Positions 1 to 7,444 of a DNA stretch of 16,401 nt are shown one piece after another. A model generated the notes under the pieces. That model did not search any database, was not told the origin of the DNA, and worked only from the letters and a program-made list of their open reading frames with translations. Origin of the DNA: Candidatus Bathyarchaeota archaeon (lineage in GTDB: Archaea > Thermoproteota > Bathyarchaeia > RBG-16-48-13 > GCA-020355125); assembly GCA_030607815.1 (NCBI GenBank), contig JAUWJG010000012.1:1-16401 (forward strand), read 5' to 3'. The position numbers were made by a program, and so were the translations under genes. Numbering within the stretch: the first letter of the stretch is position 1; every line of letters starts with the position of its first letter.

Positions 1-702
1 CCTGTAAGTGCTCAACAATCAACAAATATAGATGTGTTAATAGAAGCCATCGAAAAAAACATTCCTACGCCTAAAAAAGATCCAACAAAACCACCGATCA
101 TGCCCATACTAAGATCCTTTGATGTTAATCGACCAGGTACATCAGCGGAACAACTCTTGGGTGGTGTGATTGGAGGATCCATTCTAGAAGGTGTTTTCAA
201 AGTAGGCAATAAAGTTGAAATTAAACCCGGAATTCGAATTGAAAAAAAAGGAAAAATACACTATGAATCCGTGTATACAGAAATAATTAGTCTTCAAGCA
301 GGAGGAAGAGATGTGAATGAAGCTACACCGGGGGGATTAATTGGAGTAGGAACACTTCTAGATCCATCATTAACAAAAGCCGATGGGTTTGTTGGAAATG
401 TAGTTGGTAAACCAAATAAAATGCCTCCCGTCTTGGATCATTTGTCTCTCGATATTGAATTATTTGAGATGATAATTGGAACAAAAATATTAAAAAATGT
501 TGAAAAAATTAGGACAAATGAAGCGTTAGTCATTAACACCGGTACTACTGTAACGGCAGGTTTAGTTACTTCCGCAAGGGAGAATGTTATAGACATATCA
601 TTGAGGAGACCGATTTGTGTAGAATTAAATTCAAGATTAGCTTTAAGTAGACGTGTTGGGGACAGTTGGAGGCTAATTGGCCACGGTATCATCAAATCAT
701 AA
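1..702 (+). CDS. eif2g: Translation initiation factor aIF2 subunit gamma (5'-truncated by window edge)
   Basis: This is the C-terminal part of the GTPase subunit of archaeal initiation factor 2, which carries initiator Met-tRNA to the small ribosomal subunit. The frame is open from base 1, and a GTG at 34 is internal, not the start: the residues before it read PVSAQQSTNIDVL, the family's G5 region (SAQ). About 233 residues are visible of a usual 400 or so. They cover the end of the G domain (to about residue 25), the linker IPTPKKDPTKPP, and beta-barrel domains II and III. Family motifs include RSFDVNRPGT, GGVIGGSI and, near the end, RRPICVE with RVGDSWRLIGHG. The P-loop lies outside the window. 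The PIN gene follows after a 72-bp gap, an order common in archaea. Confidence 0.95.
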   Translation, partial: PVSAQQSTNIDVLIEAIEKNIPTPKKDPTKPPIMPILRSFDVNRPGTSAEQLLGGVIGGSILEGVFKVGNKVEIKPGIRIEKKGKIHYESVYTEIISLQAGGRDVNEATPGGLIGVGTLLDPSLTKADGFVGNVVGKPNKMPPVLDHLSLDIELFEMIIGTKILKNVEKIRTNEALVINTGTTVTAGLVTSARENVIDISLRRPICVELNSRLALSRRVGDSWRLIGHGIIKS

Positions 703-774
703 ATCTTTCAATTGGTTAAGTTGTGAATAGAAGAATGAAATAGATCACTTTAGCAAAGAGTCTTCTCTTTTCAA

Positions 775-1194
775 GTGGAAAATGGTGTGATTTTGCCCGT
801 TAAGATTATTTTTGATTCTAATTTTCTCTTGATTCAATCTCAGTTCCGTATAAACATCTATGAAGAATTAGAAAAAATATTGAATCGTAAAATAGAGAAA
901 ATCGTTATTTCTCCGGTTTATGAAGAATTACAAAGACTTTCTAAAAGGAAAAAGATAAAAGAAAGAAAAAATGCTTTAATGACCCTACAGTTTATTAAAA
1001 ATTTCGATATTGTTAATGTAGAAAGGCTTCAAAAAGAGAGTGTTGATGAGCTCATAATTCGACTGGCCAAGAAGTGGAATAGTCCAGTAGCAACAAATGA
1101 TAAAGAGTTAAGAAGAAGTCTAAGAAATAGGGGTGTAGCAGTTATCTATTTAAGACAGAAATCTCGTTTAGAAATTGAAGGGATGATAAAATAG
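775..1194 (+). CDS. PIN-domain protein (Fcf1/VapC-like nuclease fold)
   Basis: A 139-residue single-domain PIN protein, a fold of metal-dependent ribonucleases. The acidic residues expected in a PIN active site are present: D14 (IIFDSN), E50/E51 (PVYEEL), D91 (ESVDEL) and D109 (ATNDKEL). A lysine/arginine-rich helix at about 56-65 could bind RNA. The gene sits between aIF2-gamma and pyrophosphatase, the place where many archaea have a PIN protein related to the rRNA-processing factor Fcf1. No antitoxin gene is adjacent, so a housekeeping RNA role is more likely than a VapBC toxin (inference). The start is uncertain: GTG 775 is the longest choice, and GTG 787, with the GTGG at 775-778 acting as a weak ribosome site, is equally plausible. 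The stop abuts the ATG of the next gene. Confidence 0.85.
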   Translation: MENGVILPVKIIFDSNFLLIQSQFRINIYEELEKILNRKIEKIVISPVYEELQRLSKRKKIKERKNALMTLQFIKNFDIVNVERLQKESVDELIIRLAKKWNSPVATNDKELRRSLRNRGVAVIYLRQKSRLEIEGMIK

Positions 1195-1740
1195 ATGTAT
1201 GTAAATTGGAAAATTATAAAACCTGGTTCTAATCCTCCAAACAATGTTAATGCTTTCATTGAAATTCCTAGAGGGAGTAGCATTAAGTATGAAGTGGACC
1301 ATGAAACAGGGATTATCTTTGTAGATAGGACGCTACACACCGCATTCACTTATCCATTCGATTATGGTATAATCCCTCAAACGTGGTATTACGATGATGA
1401 CCCTGTCGATATCATGGTTCTATCAAGGATGGCTATTTTTCCAGGATGTGTAGTCCCAACAAGACCCATTGGGTTTGTCCGTATGAAGGATGAAGCAGGA
1501 ATTGATAACAAGATTCTTGCGGTACCAGCGAAGGATCCCTTTTTCGAAAAAATTAGAGACATATCCGATGTACCGCCAAGCACCTTACGTGAAATTAAAC
1601 ATTTCCTTGAACATTACAAAGATTTGGAACCTGGAAAGTGGGTTAAAGTTGAAGAATGGGATAATGCTGATGTTGCAAAAAGGGAAATATTAAAAGCCAT
1701 AGCAATGTATAAAAAGAAATTTGGTGAAGGAACTCTTTAA
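1195..1740 (+). CDS. ppa: Inorganic pyrophosphatase (class A/family I)
   Basis: Soluble cytoplasmic enzyme that hydrolyses pyrophosphate to two phosphates and so pulls biosynthetic reactions forward. It has 181 residues, the usual length for prokaryotic family I enzymes. The catalytic signature DDDPVDIMV is at 67-75, with metal ligands D67, D69 and D72. The second metal-binding stretch, DEAGIDNK at 99-106, supplies D99 and D104. The substrate-binding pattern EIPRGSSIKYEVD (23-35), VDRTL (43-47) and YPFDYGIIPQT (53-63) is intact. The ATG directly follows the stop of the PIN gene, which implies co-transcription and translational coupling. A T-rich tract follows the stop, so the transcript may end or attenuate here before rpo7. 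Confidence 0.97.
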   Translation: MYVNWKIIKPGSNPPNNVNAFIEIPRGSSIKYEVDHETGIIFVDRTLHTAFTYPFDYGIIPQTWYYDDDPVDIMVLSRMAIFPGCVVPTRPIGFVRMKDEAGIDNKILAVPAKDPFFEKIRDISDVPPSTLREIKHFLEHYKDLEPGKWVKVEEWDNADVAKREILKAIAMYKKKFGEGTL

Positions 1741-1743
1741 TCC

Positions 1744-1759
1744 TTTTTATAATTTTTTT
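1744..1759 (+). terminator. T-rich tract after ppa
   Basis: Two runs of five and seven T separated by ATAA lie directly after the ppa stop. Oligo-T on the non-template strand is the usual archaeal intrinsic termination signal. Read-through into rpo7 is equally possible, since all these genes run the same way. Confidence 0.35.
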
Positions 1760-1844
1760 AAATGTTCTTATTGAAAGAAGAGAAAAGATTATAGGATAGA
1801 ATAGAATTCAAAACTTCAACTGATCTATACAATTGGGATTGTAA

Positions 1845-2429
1845 ATGTTTTATCTAATAAATGTAGAAGATATTGTTCGAATTTCACCTGATAAATTCAA
1901 CAATATATTAGAAAACGTCACTTTGGAGGCTTTACGGGTGAAGTATGAAGGCTTAGTTAGTGGTGAGCTAGGTTTCGTTGTAGCAGTAATAGATGTAAAA
2001 GTCAGCTCCCTTGGTAAAATAATTCCAGGAGATGGAGCAACACATCACATCGTATCATTTACACTTTTATCATATTATCCAGAGATTCAAGGAATAGTCG
2101 AGGGGGAAGTTGTTGAGGTGGAAGACTTTGGAGCTTTTATAAGGATAGGACCTTTAGATGCTCTCATCCACGTATCCCAACTCATTGATGACTTCGTTTC
2201 TTTCGATGAGAGACAGGGAGTTCTAATCGCAAAAGAGACAAGACGGACATTGAGAAGAGGAGATATAGTTCGAGCTCGAATCACTGCTGTTTCCCTTCCA
2301 AAGGGAGGATCATCAGGTAAAATAGGACTGACTATGCGACAGCCATTCTTAGGCAAGATTGAATGGATTATTGAAGACGTAAAAAAGGCACATACACCTC
2401 TAAAAAATAAAGAAGGAGATAATAAATGA
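1845..2429 (+). CDS. rpo7: DNA-directed RNA polymerase subunit Rpo7 (RpoE', Rpb7 homologue)
   Basis: Stalk subunit of archaeal RNA polymerase; with Rpo4 it binds nascent RNA and helps open-complex formation and processivity. The protein has 194 residues, close to the family's usual 180-190. The N-terminal tip domain begins MFYLINVEDIVRI and includes GDGATHHIVSFTLLSY at about 64-79. The C-terminal S1/OB domain starts at GIVEGEVVEVEDFGAFIRIG (about 85-104) and ends with KIGLTMRQPFLG. The ATG at 1845 gives the canonical N-terminus. The stop overlaps the spt4 start as ATGA at 2426-2429, so the two are translationally coupled. The last 20 or so residues are lysine-rich and carry the ribosome site of spt4. 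Confidence 0.96.
   Translation: MFYLINVEDIVRISPDKFNNILENVTLEALRVKYEGLVSGELGFVVAVIDVKVSSLGKIIPGDGATHHIVSFTLLSYYPEIQGIVEGEVVEVEDFGAFIRIGPLDALIHVSQLIDDFVSFDERQGVLIAKETRRTLRRGDIVRARITAVSLPKGGSSGKIGLTMRQPFLGKIEWIIEDVKKAHTPLKNKEGDNK
2413..2420 (+). promoter_or_regulatory. Shine-Dalgarno for spt4 inside the rpo7 3' end
   Basis: AAGGAGAT lies five bases before the ATG at 2426 and fixes that start. It is embedded in the rpo7 reading frame, consistent with coupled translation. Confidence 0.7.
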
Positions 2430-2614
2430 AGAAAAAAGCTTGTAGGAACTGCCGCTTAATAACTACTACAAAGTTATGTCCTAACTGTAAAACCTCTTCA
2501 TTATCTGATGATTGGGTTGGTGAACTCATTATCGTCTACCCCGACAAATCAAAAATAGCAAAAATAGCAAATATAACAAAACCAGGCAAATATGCCATCC
2601 TTGTTCGAGGATAA
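2426..2614 (+). CDS. spt4: Transcription elongation factor Spt4 (RpoE'')
   Basis: Small zinc-binding partner of Spt5 that stabilises the elongating RNA polymerase clamp. It has 62 residues, typical for the archaeal form. The zinc ribbon is clear: C6-x2-C9 and C18-x2-C21 (ACRNC and LCPNC). It is followed by DDWVGELIIVYPDKSKIA, the conserved Spt5-binding half, and it ends GKYAILVRG. The start overlaps the rpo7 stop and has a strong ribosome site. The rpo7-spt4-DUF359 order is widely conserved in archaea, so the identity is well supported by both sequence and context. Confidence 0.95.
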   Translation: MKKKACRNCRLITTTKLCPNCKTSSLSDDWVGELIIVYPDKSKIAKIANITKPGKYAILVRG

Positions 2615-2620
2615 AGAAAC

Positions 2621-3127
2621 TTGAAGACTTACCGAATAAGTGAAAAGATGCGCATAAAATTAAAACAACCGCTAGGGGAATTGATTGTCGGCAATCCAGA
2701 TGAAACGATGAATTACCTAAAAAGAGAGATCGCTAAAAAAAGGCCAACGAAACTGTGTGCTATAGGAGATTGTATAACATTAAACTTGGTTAAATTCGGT
2801 ATTGAAGCTGACCTCTATATAGTTGACAATAAAATTATGAGAAAAAAAATTCAACCCATCCCCATGGAACAAATAAAAACTTTAAAAGTTAAAAATCCAC
2901 CAGGAACAATTACCCAAGAAGCATTTGAAGCCGTAAGAAAAGGAGTTAACAGTTCATCGGTAACGCGAATTCTAGTCGATGGAGAAGAGGATTTACTCAC
3001 GTTATCTGCAATCAAGTTTGCTCCAATGGGAACTCTGATCATATACGGTCAACCTAAAGTGGGGATTGTTATGGTGAAAGTAACTAGCACAATCAAAGAA
3101 GAAGTAGAACAAATACTGAACCTATAA
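2621..3127 (+). CDS. DUF359 protein, GTP-dependent dephospho-CoA kinase
   Basis: A 168-residue member of the DUF359/COG1909 family. A Thermococcus member was shown to phosphorylate dephospho-CoA using GTP, the last step of archaeal CoA synthesis. Conserved blocks are present: GDCITLNLVKFGIEADLYIV (49-68) running into DNK, with acidic D50 and D69; NPPGTIT (92-98); VDGEEDLLTL (119-128); and APMGTLIIYGQPKVG (134-148). The conserved VDGEEDL segment usually precedes LP; here it precedes LS. The chosen start is TTG 2621, six bases after the spt4 stop. ATG 2648 is an alternative but would remove the start of the N-terminal strand (RISEKMRIKLKQPLG). Function is assigned by family; no experiment is implied for this protein. 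Confidence 0.9.
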   Translation: MKTYRISEKMRIKLKQPLGELIVGNPDETMNYLKREIAKKRPTKLCAIGDCITLNLVKFGIEADLYIVDNKIMRKKIQPIPMEQIKTLKVKNPPGTITQEAFEAVRKGVNSSSVTRILVDGEEDLLTLSAIKFAPMGTLIIYGQPKVGIVMVKVTSTIKEEVEQILNL

Positions 3128-3569
3128 AATTCAGTACGATCATCTTTAACTTCCTTTAACGAGTTACATGATTTCTTTTCAATCACCAAGATAGGGGAAG
3201 TTTTTTTTGAAATCTACAAAAGAATACATACAAATTACACAAAAGAGTATTTTCGATTATTAATTTATCAAAATAATAGAGGCTATATTAAGTCCGGAAG
3301 TCTTGTAATAGTATTCAAACAAGTCTTACTTAAGCTATTTATACCGATACTTATTTTATTATTCAACAATTTTTTTTATTAACTTGAACTTGTGAATTTC
3401 GCTCATCGACTTGAACATTGTATCAAGTAAATATCGTCTTGAAAAAGAAAAAAATAATTGTAAATTAAAATATATAAAAAAAGATTTTTGAGATAGATCT
3501 ATTAATGAGATACGGAAAGGTTAAAGTATTAGGTATCATAACATTTCAAGAGTTTTAGGAAGCATCGCC
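3128..3569. other. 442-bp intergenic region between the DUF359 gene and rps24e
   Basis: I see no credible coding region, tRNA or structured RNA here. All frames on both strands are broken within a few dozen codons. The only supported element is the TATA-like promoter near 3471 for rps24e, with a leader of about 65 nt. A short direct repeat ACTTGAAC occurs twice between about 3380 and 3420, without obvious meaning. Confidence 0.6.
3471..3480 (+). promoter_or_regulatory. TATA-box promoter for rps24e-rps27ae
   Basis: TATATAAAAA preceded by an A-rich stretch (AATTAAAA) resembling a BRE. Initiation about 25 bases downstream would give a leader of 65-70 nt before the ATG at 3570. It is the best TATA match in the gap and shows that S24e-S27ae can be transcribed separately from the upstream genes. 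Confidence 0.55.
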
Positions 3570-3875
3570 ATGAAACTAGTAAAAACAGTGGATAAGTATA
3601 ATTCTGCTTTAAAACGTAGAGAGTTGGTCTTCTTCATAGATCATGTATTATCTGGAACCCCTCGACTGTATGATGTAAAAAAAATAATTGCACAGGAATA
3701 TAACACAAATGAAGAAAAAATATATGTGTTAAAGTTAGAAACATTAACAGGGACAAATCGTACTACTGTAATCGCAGAGATTTATGATCAAAAAGAAAGG
3801 GGAGAAGCGTTAGTTGCAGAACATATTAAAAAACGAAATCTTCCATCTCGAAGAACGAAGAAGAAAGGGAAGTAA
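3570..3875 (+). CDS. rps24e: Small-subunit ribosomal protein eS24
   Basis: Archaeal/eukaryotic small-subunit protein S24e, 101 residues, the usual archaeal length. The N-terminal strand (MKLVKTVDKYNSALKRREL) is followed by the family's central pattern: GTPRLYDVKKIIAQEYN (29-45), then a strand VYVLKLETLTG-like at about 51-61, and AEIYDQKERGEALVAEHI (69-86). The basic tail KKRNLPSRRTKKKGK is the rRNA-binding end. The ATG at 3570 gives the canonical N-terminus; AGGA 10-13 bases upstream may serve as a weak ribosome site. S27ae follows after 18 bp, as in most archaea. Confidence 0.95.
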   Translation: MKLVKTVDKYNSALKRRELVFFIDHVLSGTPRLYDVKKIIAQEYNTNEEKIYVLKLETLTGTNRTTVIAEIYDQKERGEALVAEHIKKRNLPSRRTKKKGK

Positions 3876-3893
3876 ATGAGGAAAGAGTAAGCT

Positions 3894-4100
3894 ATGACAA
3901 CAAAAAAGGTGAAAAAGAAGAAAAGAAAAGAAAATAAAAGTTATACGTACTATCAGATAAAAGAGGGTAAATTGATCAGAAGACTAAAAAAATGCCCCAG
4001 ATGCACATCTTTTATGGCGATTCATAAAGGAGAAAACGCAAGGTATACTTGTGGAAAATGTGCCTATACAGAATATCAGACAACATCAGAGATTAAATGA
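3894..4100 (+). CDS. rps27ae: Small-subunit ribosomal protein eS31 (S27ae)
   Basis: Zinc-ribbon ribosomal protein of the small subunit. In eukaryotes this protein is made as a ubiquitin fusion; here it is a stand-alone 68-residue protein with no ubiquitin part. A lysine-rich N-terminus (residues 4-15) precedes SYTYYQIKEGKLIRRLKKC. The zinc ligands are C34-x2-C37 and C53-x2-C56 (KCPRC and TCGKC). The N-terminal extension is a little longer than in many archaeal homologues. The gene is probably translated from the rps24e transcript, with GAGGAAAG about 8-15 bases before the ATG. It ends the plus-strand block and faces rps6e tail to tail. Confidence 0.94.
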   Translation: MTTKKVKKKKRKENKSYTYYQIKEGKLIRRLKKCPRCTSFMAIHKGENARYTCGKCAYTEYQTTSEIK

Positions 4101-4134
4101 GAATAATTTTCTTCCCTTCAAAGATGAATTAGAC

Positions 4135-4175
4135 CCTATTTAATTACCATAATTCTTACGTTCACGTTAAATAGG
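4135..4175. terminator. Inverted repeat between convergent rps27ae and rps6e
   Basis: CCTATTTAA at 4135-4143 and TTAAATAGG at 4167-4175 are a perfect 9-bp inverted repeat with a 23-nt loop. It is in the middle of the 124-bp gap between two convergent operons, where a bidirectional terminator or 3'-end stabiliser would be expected. Archaeal termination does not require hairpins, so the function is inferred from position only. Confidence 0.4.
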
Positions 4176-4224
4176 AATAGAAGCTATCGCTAAGTTAAGA
4201 TAGAAGCAGGAAGTCGATGAGATA

Positions 4225-4569
4225 CTAATTCTTTAAGACCTTAAGATTGATTTGCACTATTTCATCAGTAATAACGTTACCGCGAACTGTTTTCCTTTGA
4301 CGATTCCCATTACCACTTGCTTTAAATCCTACACCATCACTCAAGATAATGGAAATTTTTACGCCACCATGAACGTCGAACCGCATGGGGAATCCTGTTT
4401 TATCACTTCCACCAGTTATTTGAAGCTTAGAACCTGACAGCCCCATAATTGAGCCATCCAAAATATCACCAATTCTTTTTCCAATAAGAGCTTGAGCCCT
4501 TGAACCTTCTAAAGTAATTCCTTTTGATTTTCCTTCTGAAGTTGATATTACCAGTTTAAATCTTACCAT
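4225..4569 (-). CDS. rps6e: Small-subunit ribosomal protein eS6
   Basis: Archaeal S6e, 114 residues, slightly short of the common 120-135. The diagnostic motif GGSDKTGFPMR is at 53-63, followed by DVHGGVKISIILSDGVGFK and the basic GNRQRKTVRGNVITDEIVQI (88-107) that contacts rRNA. The eukaryotic phosphorylated C-terminal tail is absent, as expected in archaea. The ATG at 4569 is preceded by GGGAG about ten bases upstream on the minus strand. It is the last gene of the L7Ae-to-S6e block, 53 bp after aIF5B. The lack of a clear promoter in that gap suggests co-transcription. Confidence 0.96.
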   Translation of the reverse strand: MVRFKLVISTSEGKSKGITLEGSRAQALIGKRIGDILDGSIMGLSGSKLQITGGSDKTGFPMRFDVHGGVKISIILSDGVGFKASGNGNRQRKTVRGNVITDEIVQINLKVLKN

Positions 4570-4622
4570 GACATTTCATTTCTCCCTGTAGAATCTCAAC
4601 CGTTATCATGCTTATTAAATCT

Positions 4623-6407
4623 TCACAATCCCCATAGTAATTTTTTCTTCCTCATAATTTGAATGAGTTCTTCAAGAGTCTGAATTTCATCTAAAGATAG
4701 CTCTCTTTTAAATTTTGTTAAGAGTTCCTTCACATGTTTTTCCGGAACAGCTACATATAAGAGGTCGCCTTCATTGAAATGACGATTGAAAATGGGATCT
4801 TTCATTGAGATAGCAACTTTCATACGTATATTTGCACAGGATATAGTTTCTCCACCATCCTGTATCTGAAAGATCTCACCAAGATATTCACCATCGTTTT
4901 TGAGCATCGAATATTTTGGTTCTATACGTCCGGCTAATACCTCTACACCAAATATAGCGGGATTACTCTTTCTAAAGATACTGTTATATAGAATCTGTAT
5001 TTTCCCAGGATGGACTAAAGCCTTAAGTTTCATTTTAGTTATAGCTTCTCTTTCCCTATCCACCCAAGTTTTGTAATCGTCGATAAGACGATAAATAACA
5101 TTATTCTGAAAAAGTTCAATATTGTTCTTTTTTGCTTCCTCGAGAGCTTCTGGTAAAATCTTTACATTAAAAGCAAGAATAATTCCTCTAAGTGGGGTAG
5201 TTTTCTTTATTAAAGATGCCTCGATAACTTCTCTTCTGGAGACGTCTCCCACATCCGCAAGCTTAATAGGAATTGCACTGTTTTCTAACTCAGAAACTAT
5301 TGCCTCTAAAGATCCCAGAGTGTCAGTTTTTAATATTACACCCATTTTATCAGTTACTATCCTAAGCTTTTCTACCTCATCTGTCACTTTTTGTATTAAG
5401 TCTTCTATAGAATTATTTGGGCCAACTGCATACAAAGGAGCACCGGCTAAAGTTTCAGCAACAGACGGTGCAGCTATTTTTATTCCAACAGCTGCAGAGA
5501 CTTCGTTAACTGACTTAAACTTATTTTGTGGATCTCTAATTTCATCTAATGGTTTAGGTAGGAAGATACCTCTTACTTTAGTTATTATAGGCTTATTCAT
5601 GCCACCTATAATGATGACATCCCCCTTTCGAAGAATGCCTCGGTAGAGAATTACATTAATGACTACACCCATACCTACATCTTCTTTAACCTCTAAAACA
5701 GTTCCATGTGCCGGTCCAGTACTCACTATTAGTTTATTTTGTAAATACTGTTGGGTTAAGCCGATTAAGGTTATGAGTAACTCAGGTATTCCCTCTCCTG
5801 TTTTAGCACTAACAGGAATTATAGTAATTGTTTTCGTGAAATCAACAACTCTATCGAAGCGGTTAGCTTGGAAACCTTGCCTTGAAAAGTGTCCCATAAT
5901 TACATAGAGTAAATCATTAAGTTGACGTTGAACAGTAAGATTTTGTTTGTTAAAGGATTCAATGAATGATAATTTTGAGTGGTTAACCCAACCAGGAATC
6001 GTATCGATCTTGTTGGCTGCTACGATGAAAGGGGTCTTTCGGTTCTTTAGAATAGATAAACTTTCATAAGTTTGAGCCTCAAAACCTCGAACAATATCTA
6101 TCACAAGAATTGCTATATCGGCAACTGAGCCACCCCTTCGTCGTAAATTCATAAAAATGCGGTGACCTGGAGTATCGATTACTAAAAGACCGGTAATTGC
6201 TATTTTTCCACCTAAACTTTCAGATAGAGGACCACAGATTTCCTTTAGAAGTTTAAGAGGAAAAAAACTGGCACCAATATGTTGAGTCATAGAGCCAACT
6301 TCTCTTAATGCAACAGCTGAACTCCGAATATAATCAAGAATGGAAGTTTTTCCAGAATCCACATGTCCTAGTACACATACTATGGGTTGTCTGAGCTGCT
6401 TTTGCAT
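4623..6407 (-). CDS. infB: Translation initiation factor aIF5B (IF2-like GTPase)
   Basis: GTPase that promotes ribosomal subunit joining and initiator tRNA positioning. From the ATG at 6407 it has 594 residues, the normal archaeal size, with no intein. G motifs: GHVDSGKT (14-21), switch I TQHIGA (41-46), DTPGH (78-82, catalytic H82), NKID (132-135) and SAK (200-202). The NLRRRGG segment after DTPGH is typical. Domain II, the alpha/beta domain III and the C-terminal barrel with VEVLAGRI follow. Serine at residue 18 replaces the histidine common in archaeal GHVDHGKT; eukaryotic eIF5B has threonine there. A TTG at 6428 would add seven residues, but ATG 6407 has an AAGGTG ribosome site seven bases upstream, and a TATA box at 6458-6467 would start transcription close to that TTG. 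Confidence 0.96.
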   Translation of the reverse strand: MQKQLRQPIVCVLGHVDSGKTSILDYIRSSAVALREVGSMTQHIGASFFPLKLLKEICGPLSESLGGKIAITGLLVIDTPGHRIFMNLRRRGGSVADIAILVIDIVRGFEAQTYESLSILKNRKTPFIVAANKIDTIPGWVNHSKLSFIESFNKQNLTVQRQLNDLLYVIMGHFSRQGFQANRFDRVVDFTKTITIIPVSAKTGEGIPELLITLIGLTQQYLQNKLIVSTGPAHGTVLEVKEDVGMGVVINVILYRGILRKGDVIIIGGMNKPIITKVRGIFLPKPLDEIRDPQNKFKSVNEVSAAVGIKIAAPSVAETLAGAPLYAVGPNNSIEDLIQKVTDEVEKLRIVTDKMGVILKTDTLGSLEAIVSELENSAIPIKLADVGDVSRREVIEASLIKKTTPLRGIILAFNVKILPEALEEAKKNNIELFQNNVIYRLIDDYKTWVDREREAITKMKLKALVHPGKIQILYNSIFRKSNPAIFGVEVLAGRIEPKYSMLKNDGEYLGEIFQIQDGGETISCANIRMKVAISMKDPIFNRHFNEGDLLYVAVPEKHVKELLTKFKRELSLDEIQTLEELIQIMRKKKLLWGL

Positions 6408-6457
6408 TAATACACACCTTTTAAGCAAAGGAATAGTAGAATATTGATTGAATACTT

Positions 6458-6467
6458 GTATTTATAC
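6458..6467 (-). promoter_or_regulatory. TATA-like promoter for infB-rps6e
   Basis: Read on the minus strand this is GTATAAATAC. Initiation about 25 bases downstream (near 6438) would give a leader of roughly 30 nt before ATG 6407. It lies in the 125-bp gap between adk and infB. Confidence 0.45.
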
Positions 6468-6532
6468 TTCAGTAATTTAGAAATATTCGATAACTAGAAG
6501 AAATAAAATGTTTTAAAAATGTCTTTAGCTTT

Positions 6533-7213
6533 TTAAACTAAATTTTTAGATTTTAATTTGTCTAACATTGTTGAGATCATAAGTTCTGGTCCTACTCGCA
6601 CATGTTGATCAATAAAGAGGATTTTATCTTGATAATATTGTATGATAGGTTTCGATTGCTCTCTGTAGATTTCTAGACGAGTTTTAATCACTTGAGGATT
6701 ATCGTCTATGCGTTGTATCAATCCTCCTCCACATTTATTACATCTACCTTCAATATTAGGCGGCATTGATGGTAGACTATACATTATACCTTTTATCGTC
6801 TTATCTATTTTGAGAATATTATAAATGTCTCCACAGTCTTTACAGATTCGTCTTGCAACGCATTTTGCGATCAAAATTTCATCAGGAACAATGAGGGTGA
6901 TTATCACATCAATCTTTTCATCCTCTAACGCCATAGCCTGCGTTACCGTTCGAGGGTACCCATCTAAAATGAACCCGCCTTCACAATCCTTTTGAGTCAA
7001 TCTCTTCTTCAAAACATTTATCACTATATCATCTGGTACAAGTATACCCTTCTGAACATAAATCTTAACGTTCCCACCAAGTTCGGTGCCTTGAGTTATA
7101 TGTTTTCTGAATGTGTCACCCGTTGAAATCCTACATATACCAAGTATGTGCCCAAGTCGCGATGAAAATGTGCCCTTCCCAGCTCCGGGTGGACCAAACA
7201 TAATGATTCTCAT
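6533..7213 (-). CDS. adk: Adenylate kinase, long form with zinc-binding LID
   Basis: Interconverts AMP + ATP and two ADP in the cytoplasm. The 226-residue protein has the bacterial/eukaryotic long architecture rather than the short archaeal AdkA type. P-loop GPPGAGKGT is at 7-15; ISTGDTFR (29-36) binds AMP; DGYPRT at 84-89 is the family signature (commonly DGFPRT). The LID domain (about 118-165) carries four cysteines, C124-x2-C127 and C158-x2-C161, the structural zinc site of many Adk proteins. The ATG at 7213 directly precedes the P-loop strand, and GGG about nine bases upstream may be the ribosome site. It occupies the place where many archaea have nucleoside diphosphate kinase in the L7Ae-S28e-L24e-ndk-infB cluster. 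Confidence 0.95.
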   Translation of the reverse strand: MRIIMFGPPGAGKGTFSSRLGHILGICRISTGDTFRKHITQGTELGGNVKIYVQKGILVPDDIVINVLKKRLTQKDCEGGFILDGYPRTVTQAMALEDEKIDVIITLIVPDEILIAKCVARRICKDCGDIYNILKIDKTIKGIMYSLPSMPPNIEGRCNKCGGGLIQRIDDNPQVIKTRLEIYREQSKPIIQYYQDKILFIDQHVRVGPELMISTMLDKLKSKNLV

Positions 7214-7330
7214 TTATATACCCTAGAAAAAGCTATTAACTGTTTATGATAAAGAATTAAATCCTTGGTAAAAAATATTGTTAATTGACAAAGAAACAAG
7301 ATCTACATCCCTCAAATTAGCTTCGTGATA

Positions 7331-7340
7331 TTTTTATACA
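7331..7340 (-). promoter_or_regulatory. Possible TATA box for adk
   Basis: TGTATAAAAA on the minus strand in the 231-bp gap between L24e and adk. The implied leader of about 95 nt is long, so this is a tentative call. Confidence 0.3.
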
Positions 7341-7444
7341 TTTAAAATCATTAGCTGCACCAGTACGTTTTCAAGCTATATCGGATAATTTGGATTTATT
7401 GAAAAATAATTATTTTTTTCCAAGAGTTTAATAGAATCAAATTG

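Noticed and set aside
3500..3545. GATAC/GTATC inverted repeat in the rps24e leader as a regulatory hairpin
   Set aside because: Only five base pairs, no kink-turn or other recognisable signature, and well within chance for this composition.
3128..3569. Search of the larger gaps (also 8326-8640 and 10506-10881) for tRNA or CRISPR
   Set aside because: No TTCGAAT-type T-loop within a cloverleaf and no regularly spaced repeats were found by eye.
5122..5646. 174-codon plus-strand frame opposite infB
   Set aside because: It is antisense to a fully conserved part of aIF5B and its translation resembles no family; a shadow frame.
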